Both the position numbers and the translations under genes were made by a program. Shown here in pieces: positions 1 through 7,689 of a DNA stretch of 64,000 nt (positions within the stretch are counted from its first letter, which is position 1; each line of letters begins with the position of its first letter). The DNA comes from Actinomycetota bacterium (lineage in GTDB: Bacteria; Actinomycetota; Acidimicrobiia; Acidimicrobiales; AC-14). The notes beneath the pieces are model-generated. The model saw nothing but the letters and a program-made list of their open reading frames with translations, ran no database searches and was not told the origin of the DNA. The stretch is taken from positions 89,663 through 153,662 of the forward strand of contig VAWU01000025.1 in NCBI GenBank assembly GCA_005888325.1, in the 5' to 3' direction.

Positions 1-745
1 CGTCACCGGCTCCACCTCGGGCCTGGGACGAACCGTGGCGCGTCTGTTCGCGCGAGAGGGGGCTCGGGTCGTCGTCACCGGTCGCGATCACGAACGGGGC
101 GAACGAATGGCCGCGGCGATCGCGGACGAAGGAGGCGACGCGACCTTCACAGCCGTGGATCTCGCCGACGAGGCTGCGTGCGACTCGCTCGTCGCCACCG
201 CCGTCGAGCGGTTCGGCGGCCTCACCGTGCTCGTCAACAACGCGGTCACCAGTGGCGACGGTCGCGACGGTCCCGTCACCCTGGTCACCACCGAAGCCTG
301 GGAGGCGACGTTGCGGGTGAACCTCACGGCCGTGGCGTGGCTGTGCCGCGCTGCCATCCCGGCGATGGTCGAGGCGGGCCACGGATCGATCGTGAACGTC
401 TCGTCGCGCGCCGCGGAACGCGGCACGCCCGGCCTCGCCGCCTACGCGGCCAGCAAGGGCGGGATGAACGCGCTCACCCGCTCCATCGCCGTCGACTACG
501 CCAAGGACAACGTGCGGTGCAACACGGTCAGCCCCGGTTACATCCTGCACGACCGTCGCGATGCCGGTCTCGACGGCGACCGTCGTCGACGCCTCGAGGG
601 CATGCACCTCACGCGTCTCGGCACCGCCACCGACGTCGCCTACGCCGCGCTGTACCTCGCCAGCGTCGAGTCCGAGTTCGTCACCGGCATCAACCTGCCG
701 GTCGACGGTGGGAGCACCGCGGCACGCGGGCTCGTGCTGGGCTGA
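1..745 (+). CDS. SDR-family oxidoreductase, 5' end cut by the window
   Basis: Short-chain dehydrogenase/reductase. Reading the frame back to the window edge gives VTGSTSGLG, the TGxxxGxG cofactor-binding loop, before the first possible start (GTG at 35). The true start therefore lies outside the window and the 35 start would truncate the protein. Further on are the NN-A segment (LVNNAV), the catalytic Ser in NVSSRAA and the YxxxK pair in AAYAASKGG, then the usual C-terminal SEFVTGINLPVDGG. These make it a complete classical SDR of roughly 250 residues. The substrate cannot be read from sequence. fdhD starts 4 bp after its stop, so the two are probably co-transcribed. Confidence 0.9.
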   Translation, partial: VTGSTSGLGRTVARLFAREGARVVVTGRDHERGERMAAAIADEGGDATFTAVDLADEAACDSLVATAVERFGGLTVLVNNAVTSGDGRDGPVTLVTTEAWEATLRVNLTAVAWLCRAAIPAMVEAGHGSIVNVSSRAAERGTPGLAAYAASKGGMNALTRSIAVDYAKDNVRCNTVSPGYILHDRRDAGLDGDRRRRLEGMHLTRLGTATDVAYAALYLASVESEFVTGINLPVDGGSTAARGLVLG

Positions 746-749
746 TCGC

Positions 750-1583
750 GTGGGCCGCAACACCGTCAAGCGACCGGTGCTCCGAGTCGACGCCGGCGTC
801 GGCCGTGAGAGCTTCGACGCCCTCGTCGCCGAGGAGCCGCTCGAGCTGCGCGTCGGCGGCGTGCCCGTGTCCGTCACCATGCGGACTCCGGGCAACGACT
901 TCGAGCTCGCGGCGGGGTTCGTGCTCACCGAGGGACTGGTGGCGCGACCGGCCGACGTGCGGGCGATGCGCTACTGCACGCCCGACCCGCAGCAGTACAA
1001 CGTGCTCGACGTCGAGCTGGCGTCGGGTGTCGCGCCCGTCGACTCGAGCGCGGCGCGGAACTTCTTCACCTCGTCGTCGTGCGGGCTGTGCGGCAAGGCG
1101 AGCATCGACGCCGTCCGCACCCGCTCGCCGTACTCGGTGGCCGACGACCCGCTCCGCCTCTCCCCCACCATCCTCGCCGCGCTCCCAGCTCGCCTGCGCG
1201 AGGCCCAGCGCGTGTTCGACGCGACCGGTGGACTGCACGCGGCGGGACTCTTCGACGCGCAGGGCGCCCTCGTCTGCATGCGCGAAGACGTCGGACGTCA
1301 CAACGCGTTCGACAAGGTGATCGGCTGGGCCGCGCTCGAAGGCCGCCTCCCGCTCACCTCTCACGTCATCCTGGCCTCGGGCCGCGCCGGCTTCGAGTTG
1401 GTGCAGAAGGCGCTGATGGCCGGCATCCCGGCGCTGGCTGCGGTCTCCGCGCCCTCGAGCCTGGCCGTCGAGCTGGCCGATGAAGCCGGCATGACGCTCG
1501 TGGGGTTCCTGCGCGGCGATCGCATGAACGTCTACGCCGGCGACCGGCGCGTCACGCGGCTCGAGCTTCGAACCGCGGACTGA
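750..1583 (+). CDS. fdhD: FdhD, sulfurtransferase for formate dehydrogenase maturation
   Basis: 277 residues from a GTG start placed right behind the SDR stop; this start gives the standard FdhD length. FdhD carries sulfur from a cysteine desulfurase to the bis-MGD molybdenum cofactor of formate dehydrogenase, which is inactive without it. The defining CxxC pair is present as SSSCGLCGK (Cys111 and Cys114), as are MREDVGRHNAFDKVIG and the FELVQKAL/AVSAPSSLAVELA blocks conserved in the family. It converges on the formate dehydrogenase operon 340 bp downstream, so client and maturation factor are neighbours but not in one operon. Confidence 0.95.
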   Translation: MGRNTVKRPVLRVDAGVGRESFDALVAEEPLELRVGGVPVSVTMRTPGNDFELAAGFVLTEGLVARPADVRAMRYCTPDPQQYNVLDVELASGVAPVDSSAARNFFTSSSCGLCGKASIDAVRTRSPYSVADDPLRLSPTILAALPARLREAQRVFDATGGLHAAGLFDAQGALVCMREDVGRHNAFDKVIGWAALEGRLPLTSHVILASGRAGFELVQKALMAGIPALAAVSAPSSLAVELADEAGMTLVGFLRGDRMNVYAGDRRVTRLELRTAD

Positions 1584-1591
1584 GAAGAGCG

Positions 1592-1635
1592 CCGAGCCGG
1601 CTCGCCGGGCGTTGGGGGGAGGCGAGCCGGCTCGG
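1592..1635. terminator. 15-bp perfect stem-loop between fdhD and the fdh operon
   Basis: Positions 1592-1606 and 1621-1635 are exact reverse complements (15 bp, all G-C rich) around a 14-nt loop, starting 9 bp after the fdhD stop. There is no U-tract on either side, so it may act as a bidirectional GC-rich terminator for the two converging units. That role is inferred from position. Confidence 0.6.
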
Positions 1636-1921
1636 GCGCAAGAGTGGAACGCTGGCCGGCGCGGCAACCGGCTTCATGTCCGCTCCTCAAGCGGAACGTC
1701 GTGGATGCCGCCCGGACGCGCCAGCCAATCGCACACCCGTTGCGCCGACGCTAAGACGAACGGCCTGTGGGCATCCAGAGGGATAACCCTGTGAATTGCC
1801 GAAATCTGTCCACAAGCAAATTCGTCCGTTCGCGCCCGTCTCCGGCGACCTCGCGGCACTTCAACCTCGAGGTCGTACACGGCGCGGTGTGAGACGCGCA
1901 CGCTCGGTCGAGGCACGTGCG
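1636..1921. other. 286-bp intergenic stretch between converging units
   Basis: No convincing gene. A minus-strand frame runs through it (stop at 1674), but it is the out-of-frame continuation of the NrfD gene region and matches no family I know. I looked here for a tRNA-Sec because of the selenoprotein next door and found no plausible cloverleaf. The only structured element is the bipartite TGTG/CACA site at 1786-1814, listed separately. Confidence 0.6.
1786..1814. promoter_or_regulatory. Bipartite DnaA-box-like element, copy 1
   Basis: ACCCTGTGAATT (1786-1797), 9 nt, then TGTCCACA (1807-1814). The second half matches the core of the actinobacterial DnaA box (TTGTCCACA) and the first is an inverted, weaker copy. 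The same two-part arrangement recurs at 7580-7607 with an 8-nt spacer. DnaA binding is inference. Confidence 0.35.
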
Positions 1922-2827
1922 CTAGTGAACGCGAGCTTGCGCGCCGATCGTGTAGGCCGGGTCCCGCGCCGACTCCGAGCCGACGCGCACCACGGCGAAG
2001 CGCTCGCACAGCGCGCCGGCGAGGACCACCGCGCCGCCGCACACGGCGGCGCTGCGCCGCGTGCGTCCCGGCACGGTCGTCACCAGCGCGCCGGTCGCGA
2101 TCAGCGCCCGGGCCCACGCGCTCAACCTTCCGGCCGGGCCCGTCCGGTACGGCTCCATCGTCACTCCGCGTCGACGCCTCATGACCTCGAGCGCGAGAAG
2201 CGACACGGTCGCGCCGCCGAACGTGAACCGGCGCGCCGGACGCGCGTCGACCACGGGCGTCAGCATCGCGGCCGCCGCTCCCGCGGACGCGGCGGCGCTC
2301 GCGGCGAAGACGAACGGCAGCTCGCGCCGCGCGTCGTGCCATGCGGGCACCGCGGTGTCCGAGACGAGGACCGCGGTGTAGGTCGCGATGAACGGCCCGA
2401 GCACGGCGGCGACCGTCTCGGCCGTCCGCCCGACGCGGGGCAGGACACCGAGCACCTCGCAGCCGGCCGCACCGACCGACGCGGGCCCGAAGGCGACCAG
2501 CAGCCAGGAGCCGACGCTCAACGGCGAGGTCGGCTTGAAGACGCGCAGCATGTTGTAGAAGCGCTCGGGCCGTCCGAGGTCGTCGATCAGCAGCACCGGG
2601 CTCGGGAGCAGACCCGCGGCCGCCGCGAGCAGAGCGGCGCGGGCGAGGCGGTGGTTGCCCGTCACGCGGGCGCCGAAGGCGAGCACGGAGGATGCGCCGG
2701 CCAGCCCGCCGGTGAAGAAGTAGAGGGGTACGTGGGCCTTCCAGACCGGCGCCCTCAGTATCGGGCGGTCGTAGTAGGACTGCGGGGTGGCGTCGGGCAC
2801 CATCCGTCGCTCCCGCCCCGCCCTCAT
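1922..2827 (-). CDS. NrfD-type membrane subunit of formate dehydrogenase
   Basis: 301 residues, start ATG at 2827 overlapping the stop of the Fe-S subunit gene (ATGA), a sign of translational coupling. Polytopic protein of the NrfD/PsrC family, which holds the quinone-side site of many molybdopterin oxidoreductases and needs no haem. Seen: the N-terminal YYDRPILRAPVWK segment followed by YFFTGGLAGASSVLA, the LLIDDLGRPERFYNMLR loop and a run of hydrophobic helices typical of NrfD. With the alpha and beta subunits it should form a membrane complex passing electrons from formate to the quinone pool. The electron acceptor is inferred from the family. Confidence 0.88.
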   Translation of the reverse strand: MRAGRERRMVPDATPQSYYDRPILRAPVWKAHVPLYFFTGGLAGASSVLAFGARVTGNHRLARAALLAAAAGLLPSPVLLIDDLGRPERFYNMLRVFKPTSPLSVGSWLLVAFGPASVGAAGCEVLGVLPRVGRTAETVAAVLGPFIATYTAVLVSDTAVPAWHDARRELPFVFAASAAASAGAAAAMLTPVVDARPARRFTFGGATVSLLALEVMRRRRGVTMEPYRTGPAGRLSAWARALIATGALVTTVPGRTRRSAAVCGGAVVLAGALCERFAVVRVGSESARDPAYTIGAQARVH

Positions 2828-3609
2828 CTGCGGCCCCCGGCGTACGCGGCGACCACCCCGACGACGAGCGAGCCCGCGGCCGCCGCGGCGGCCCGCCACA
2901 TCCCGGCCAGCCGCCGTGTGCTGTCGAACGGGTCGGGAGGCAGCCCGTACACCTGGGGCTCGTCGAGCAGCAGGAAGAACGCGCCGAATCCCCCGACGCC
3001 GTCACGCGCGTCCGCGCCGTAGAGGCGCGCTTCGGTCCGCCCGATGTCGTGCAGCTGGTCGACGCGACGCGCGGCTCGGCTGCGCAGCTCCTCGAGCGGG
3101 CCGAACTGGATCGAGTCGGTCGGACACGCCTGCGCGCACGCAGGCTCGAGGCCCCCCTTCAGCCGGTCGTAGCACAGCGTGCACTTCCAAGCCCGCCCGT
3201 CGCCGCGACGTTGATCGATCACGCCGAAGGGACAGGCCGGCACGCAGTAGCCGCAGCCGTTGCACACGTCCTGCTGCACGACCACCGTCCCGAACTCGGT
3301 GCGGAAGAGCGCGCCGGTCGGGCACACCTCCAGGCACGCGGCGTGGGTGCAGTGCTTGCACACGTCGGACGACATGAGCCACCTGACCCCGTCGGCGTCT
3401 CCGTCGTCGCGGGCCGGCGCCGATCGCTCGACGAACGCGACGTGGCGCCAGGTGCTCGCGCCGAGGCCCATCGTGTTGTCGTAGGAGTTGCCCGTGAACC
3501 CGAGCGGGTCCTCCGGCACCGCGTTCCATTCCTTGCACGCCACCTCGCACGCCTTGCAGCCGATGCAAAGCGTCGTGTCGGTGAAGAACCCGACGCGGCC
3601 GGCGGTCAC
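2824..3609 (-). CDS. Formate dehydrogenase beta subunit, four [4Fe-4S] ferredoxin-type protein
   Basis: 261 residues from GTG at 3609, which overlaps the alpha stop codon (GTGA). An upstream GTG at 3639 is possible but would overlap further. Four Cys clusters are visible in order: CIGCKACEVAC, CKHCTHAACLEVC, CNGCGYCVPAC and CTLCYD...CAQAC, matching FdnH/HybA-type subunits that wire the Mo site to the membrane. The last 25 residues are hydrophobic (AAAAAAGSLVVGVVAAYAGG) and could be a single membrane anchor as in FdnH. It lies between alpha and NrfD genes with 4-bp overlaps on both sides, so the three genes form one operon. Confidence 0.93.
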   Translation of the reverse strand: MTAGRVGFFTDTTLCIGCKACEVACKEWNAVPEDPLGFTGNSYDNTMGLGASTWRHVAFVERSAPARDDGDADGVRWLMSSDVCKHCTHAACLEVCPTGALFRTEFGTVVVQQDVCNGCGYCVPACPFGVIDQRRGDGRAWKCTLCYDRLKGGLEPACAQACPTDSIQFGPLEELRSRAARRVDQLHDIGRTEARLYGADARDGVGGFGAFFLLLDEPQVYGLPPDPFDSTRRLAGMWRAAAAAAGSLVVGVVAAYAGGRR

Positions 3610-6600
3610 CGGGGCCGGCGCCCGGGCCGGATGTCGCACGTCGCCGCCTTGGCTTCCTGGATGTGCACGTTGGGATCGAGCACCAGCGGCAGGAGGTCGT
3701 TGGCGGAATCGCCCTTGCTGATCCCCCGCCAGCCCCAGTGGTACGGCAGGCCCACCTGGTGCAGCGCCCGACCCTGAACGACGAGCGGTCGCATCCGCTC
3801 GGTCACGAGCACGCGCGCCTCGATGGCCGCGCGCGCGGTGACCACCGTGGCCCAGTCGCCGTGGACGAGCCCGCGCTCGTGCGCCAGCGCCGGGCTCACC
3901 TCGCAGAACGGCTCAGGCTGCAGCTCCGACAGGTAGCCGAGGAACCGTGACATCCCGCCGGCCGTGTGGTGCTCGGTCAGGCGGTACGTCGTGAGGACGT
4001 AGGGGTACGCAGCCGCGTCCTCGTTGTAACGGTTCTCGCGCCGGCGCGACGTCTGCCGCGCCGGGTTCGAGTCGCGGCCGTAGAGCCGGTTGGCGAACGG
4101 CGACTCGTGCGGCTCGTAGTGGGTCGGAAGCGGCCCGTCGACCAGGCCACTCGGCGCGTAGAGCCATCCCCGGCCGTCGGCCTGCATCACGAAGGGCTCG
4201 TCGCCCCGATGCGCGTCCTCGGCGCGTGCCCCCGCGGGAGGCACGTAGTCGGGCCGCTTGTGCACCGGGAAGTCGGGGACGTCGGCGCCCGTCCACTCGC
4301 CCGCCGCCGCGTCCCACCACACGTACCGCTTGCGCGTCGACCAGGGCCGGCCCTCCGGGTCGGCCGACGCCCGGTTGTAGAGAAGGCGGCGGTTCGCCGG
4401 CCACGCCCATCCCCACTCCGGCGCGACCCAACTCTGCTCGCGACCCGGCTTGCGGCGCGCCGTCTGGTTCACGCCGTCGGCGAACGCGCCGCAGTAGATC
4501 CAGCAGCCGCAAGCCGTCGAGCCGTCGGCGCGCAGCTCCGTGAACGCGGAGAGCTCGTGTCGGTCGGGCCCCCGGCCGTTGACCTCGCGCAAGACCGCGT
4601 CGGCGCGCGGCTCGTCGTGCTCGCCCTCGACCGGGTAGTCCCACGTGAGGTCGAGCAGGGGCCTGTCGCGCGGATCGGTCGACGTCGCGAGCCGCTCGCG
4701 GATGATGCGACCGAGGTGGAAGTAGAACCACAGATCGGACCGGCAGTCGTCGCGCGGCTCGACCGCTTTCGTGTGCCACTGCAGCAGACGTTGCGTGTTG
4801 GTGAAGCTGCCGTCCTTCTCGGTGTGGGCCGCGGCCGGCAGGAAGAACACCTCGGTTGCGATGTCGGACGTGTGCAGCTCACCGCGCTCGATCTCCGGCG
4901 AGTCGCACCAGAAGGCCGCCGTCTCCACCTCCACCAGGTCGCGGACCACCATCCAGTCGAGCTCGGCGAACGCCCGACGGTGGAGCCTTCCGTTCGCGGA
5001 GCCGACCGCGGGGTTCTCGCCGACCACGAAGAACCCCTTCACGCCACCGTCGAGCATCGCCTGAATCGACGCATAGGTCGAGTGGTCGCCGTCGATGCGG
5101 GGGAGGTAGTCGAAGCAGAAGTCGTTCTCGGCCGTGGCCGCGTCACCCCACCATGCCTTCAACAGGCTCACGACGTACGCGTCCATGTGGCCCCAGAACC
5201 CCGTCGCCGAGGAGTTCTGCTCGATGTACTCGGAGAGCGTCTGGTGCTCCTGCGCGTGCGGCATGGGGATGTAGCCGGGCAGGGTGTCGTAGAGCGTCGG
5301 GATGTCGGTCGAGCCCTGGATGCTCGCGTGGCCCCTCAGCGCGAGGATGCCGCCGCCCGGGCGTCCGATGTTGCCGAGCAGCAGCTGCACGATCGCGGCC
5401 GTGCGGATGTACTGCACACCGACGGAGTGCTGCGTCCAGCCCACCGCGTAGCAGAACGCCGACGTGCGTTCGCGCCCCGAGCTCCGGCACAGGGTCTCCG
5501 CCACCTCGAGGAAGACGTCCTTCGGCACGCCGCAGATGTCTTCGACGAGCTCGGGCGTGTAGCGAGCGAAGTGGCGCTTCAGCACCTGGAAGACGCACCG
5601 GGGATGGGTCAACGTGACGTCGCTCTCGGGCGGGTTGCCACTGAGCCCTCCGTGACTTCCGTGGCGATCGGGCGCGCCCGGCCGGGCCATCAGCTCGCGC
5701 TGGCCCGCCGCGGCTGCGGCCTCGAGGCCCTCGTACTGCCACGTCTCGACGTCGTACGTGCCCGCCGCCTCGTCCCAACCGGAGAACAGGCCGTCGAGGT
5801 CCTCGGTGTCGCGGAAGTCCTCGCGCAGGATCGTCGACGCGTTGGTGTAGGCCAGCACGTACTCGCGGAACTCCCGGCCGTTCTGCAGGATGTGGTTCAC
5901 GAGACCGCCGAGAAAGGCGATGTCACTCCCGGCCCGGATCGGCACGTGCAGGTCGGCGACCGCGCTCGTCCGGGTGAAGCGGGGGTCGATGTGGATGACC
6001 TTCGCGCCCCGGGCCTGCGCCTCCATGACCCACTGGAAGCCGACCGGGTGGCACTCGGCCATGTTCGATCCCATGATCACGATGCAGTCGGAGTTCTGCA
6101 GGTCCTGCTGGAACGTCGTGGCGCCACCGCGACCGAACGAGGTCCCCAGACCGGGGACGGTGGCGGAGTGTCATATGCGCGCCTGGTTCTCGATCTGCAC
6201 CGCCCCGAGCGCGGTGTAGAGCTTCTTCATCAGGTAGTTCTCTTCGTTGTCGAGCGTCGCGCCGCCGAGGCTGGCGATGCCCATCGTCCGGCGCAGCTGG
6301 CGGCCTCGACCGTCGTGCTCCTGCCACGTCGCCCGGCGGGTCTCGATCACGCGGTCCGCGATCATCTCCATCGCCCGGTCGAGCGACAGCTCCTCCCACT
6401 CGGTGCCGTGGGGGCGCCTGTACCTCACCCGGTACTCGCGCTCCGGACCGGTCACGAGCTGCTTGCTGGCCGAGCCCTTCGGGCACAGGCGCCCGCGCGA
6501 GATCGGGCTGTCGGGATCGCCCTCGATCTGCACGACCCGCTCGTCCTGCACGAAGACGCGCTGGCCGCACCCCACCGCGCAGTACGGGCACACCGAAGGC

Positions 6601-6773
6601 ACCACGCGGTCGGCGCTCTCGGTGCGGGGCCGCGCGGCCGCCGATCGCCAGGAGCGCGCCGCGGCCCCCAACGCCAGGCGGTCGTCGCCGCGGAGCTGGC
6701 GGAGCACCGGCCACGACGACACCCACTCGAGCGACGGCCACTTCAACGGCCCACGATCGCGCAGAGCACCCAA
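3606..6773 (-). CDS. fdhA: Formate dehydrogenase alpha subunit, selenocysteine-containing (UGA read through)
   Basis: About 1055 residues if the UGA at 6173-6171 is read as Sec201. The frame is open on both sides of that single UGA, and the residues around it (NQARI-U-HSATVPGLG) are the known active-site motif of Sec formate dehydrogenases, in which U ligates Mo. N-terminal [4Fe-4S] cysteines are C62, C65, C69 and C97 (CPYCAVGC ... LCPKG). The middle carries IMGSNMAECHPVGFQW, and the C terminus is the molybdopterin-dinucleotide domain ending in GISKGDSANDL. There is no Tat signal, so the catalytic side is probably cytoplasmic. The start is TTG at 6773, inside a palindrome; it is the least certain part of this call. 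A SECIS-like hairpin follows the UGA. Confidence 0.93.
6142..6158 (-). promoter_or_regulatory. Bacterial SECIS-like hairpin in fdhA
   Basis: Read on the minus strand, 12 nt after the UGA comes GTCCCC-GGTCT-GGGGAC: a perfect 6-bp stem with a 5-nt loop. The loop GGUCU equals the apical loop core of the E. coli fdhF/fdnG SECIS that SelB binds, and the UGA-to-loop distance (18 nt) suits bacterial SECIS elements. Function is inferred from this match. Confidence 0.8.
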
Positions 6774-6787
6774 GGTGCGCGCACCTT
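6772..6787. promoter_or_regulatory. 16-bp perfect palindrome at the fdhA start
   Basis: AAGGTGCG/CGCACCTT, centred just upstream of, and overlapping, the proposed TTG start of the formate dehydrogenase alpha gene. Size and symmetry suit a dimeric repressor site. The regulator is unknown. It is followed by TTATCCACG (6786-6794), one base from the E. coli DnaA box. Confidence 0.45.
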
Positions 6788-6811
6788 ATCCACGGAGCTC
6801 CCGGAGGCGCG

Positions 6812-7255
6812 CTACAGCAGCGGCGACGTGGGCCCGGCGGTGGCGAAGACGCGCGCGAAGTCGGAGGTGGCGAGGGATCCGACGACCGACGTGATGTCGC
6901 ACAGCTGGAGATCGACGATCCGACGGTCGACCAGGCACGGACGCGACAGGCCGGCAGCGCCCCAGTCGTCGAGCAGCACGTAGAGGTGTGACTGGCGCAC
7001 GGAGTCCTTGGTCGAGCTCGTCACCTGGTGCACGCGCACGAGGCGACCGACGACCTCGTGGACGACCGCGGGCCGCGTCTTGTGCCGGCCGGGCTGGTCG
7101 GGGAAGGCGATCCAGGCCCAGACGACCGTTCCCCGGCAGAGCGCGGTGCGGGCGACGGCTTTGGCCTGTCGGAGCTCGCGCGCCGCCTTCGCCCGTTGGG
7201 CACCCGCCGCGCGGCGCGACCCGAGTCGACGCTCCAAACGATCGTCGGTCGCCAT
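6812..7255 (-). CDS. PemK/MazF-like protein with basic N-terminal extension
   Basis: 147 residues from ATG at 7255, chosen because GGGAGG sits 8 nt upstream; an in-frame GTG at 7309 would overlap the upstream gene. Residues from about 40 on (GTVVWAWIAFPDQ, then HKTRPAVVHEV, then LSRPCLVDRRIVDLQL, then SDFARV) follow the PemK/MazF ribonuclease fold: an opening G-D/T-V-x-W strand, a K-x-RP-x-[VL] motif and a final helix. The first 40 residues are rich in Arg and Lys and are not part of the fold. No typical MazE gene adjoins; only the small gene at 7299-7535 lies upstream on the same strand. Toxin activity is inferred from a distant resemblance. Confidence 0.6.
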   Translation of the reverse strand: MATDDRLERRLGSRRAAGAQRAKAARELRQAKAVARTALCRGTVVWAWIAFPDQPGRHKTRPAVVHEVVGRLVRVHQVTSSTKDSVRQSHLYVLLDDWGAAGLSRPCLVDRRIVDLQLCDITSVVGSLATSDFARVFATAGPTSPLL

Positions 7256-7298
7256 CGTCACTGCCTCCCAGCCGGAGCGCCGCCGGTCTAGCACTTCT

Positions 7299-7535
7299 TC
7301 ACGCCACATTCACCCGGCGCGGCCGCTCCGCCCGGCGGATCTTCAGCACCCGGTCGGTGCGGAAGCTCGCCAGCTTCACGCTCCACGAGTCGAGCGCGGT
7401 GTGACGCGCCGTGCCGCCGGGCTCGAGCGGTGCCCCGCGGGCGAAGAACGTCGTCATCGGGCCCTCGTGCTGGTAGGAATCGGCGCCGTCCACCCACTCC
7501 ACGGTGTCGTCGACCAGGGTCACCTCGAAGCTCAT
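7299..7535 (-). CDS. Small conserved-looking protein upstream of the PemK-like gene
   Basis: 78 residues, no family recognised. It begins MSFEVTLVDDTVEWVDGADSY and contains a TTFFARG segment and a C-terminal DSWSVKLASFRTDRVLKIRRAE, with a strongly basic end. A TACGAT -10 box lies 6 nt before the ATG (7542-7547), so the message is probably leaderless. The PemK-like gene starts 43 bp downstream on the same strand. That order and size fit an antitoxin-toxin pair, but the sequence does not resemble MazE or other antitoxins I know. Confidence 0.6.
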   Translation of the reverse strand: MSFEVTLVDDTVEWVDGADSYQHEGPMTTFFARGAPLEPGGTARHTALDSWSVKLASFRTDRVLKIRRAERPRRVNVA

Positions 7536-7541
7536 GGTCAA

Positions 7542-7547
7542 ATCGTA
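7542..7547 (-). promoter_or_regulatory. TACGAT -10 box, leaderless type
   Basis: TACGAT on the minus strand ends 6 nt before the ATG at 7535. Confidence 0.5.
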
Positions 7548-7557
7548 CGAAGCGTCG

Positions 7558-7609
7558 ATTGTGGATGGATAGGGCCAAAACCCTGTGGATTTCGACGGTT
7601 GTCCACAGG
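7558..7609. promoter_or_regulatory. DnaA-box-like cluster and 8-bp inverted repeat
   Basis: Within 52 bp are ATTGTGGAT (7558-7566, inverted box), CCTGTGGAT (7582-7590, inverted) and TTGTCCACA (7599-7607, an exact actinobacterial DnaA box). CCTGTGGA/TCCACAGG also forms a perfect inverted repeat with a 12-nt gap. The site lies between divergent genes (7535 minus, 7690 plus). It could bind DnaA or be an operator; no dnaA or dnaN gene is present. Confidence 0.4.
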
Positions 7610-7689
7610 CGTGGCCGGCGGTCCCGCTCGACAGGGGCACTGCGATACAGGCCGAGCGACGTGGCCGAGCGATGTGTCAGATTGACGCC

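Noticed and set aside
1600..1720. Possible tRNA-Sec next to the formate dehydrogenase locus
   Set aside because: The region has a TCA triplet and GC-rich inverted repeats, but no 8-bp acceptor stem, T-loop or anticodon arm could be assembled on either strand.
1674..3005. 443-codon minus-strand frame covering the NrfD gene
   Set aside because: It is an out-of-frame shadow of the NrfD gene: Arg/Gly/Pro-rich and without domain. Its tail outside NrfD has no recognisable family.
3606..6080. Formate dehydrogenase alpha as two genes or a frameshifted pseudogene
   Set aside because: Both parts are in one frame, separated by a single UGA at the known Sec position followed by a SECIS-like hairpin; no other stop or shift is present.
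7558..7609. Chromosomal origin (oriC)
   Set aside because: DnaA-like boxes are present, but there is no dnaA/dnaN, no AT-rich unwinding element and only a short spacer.
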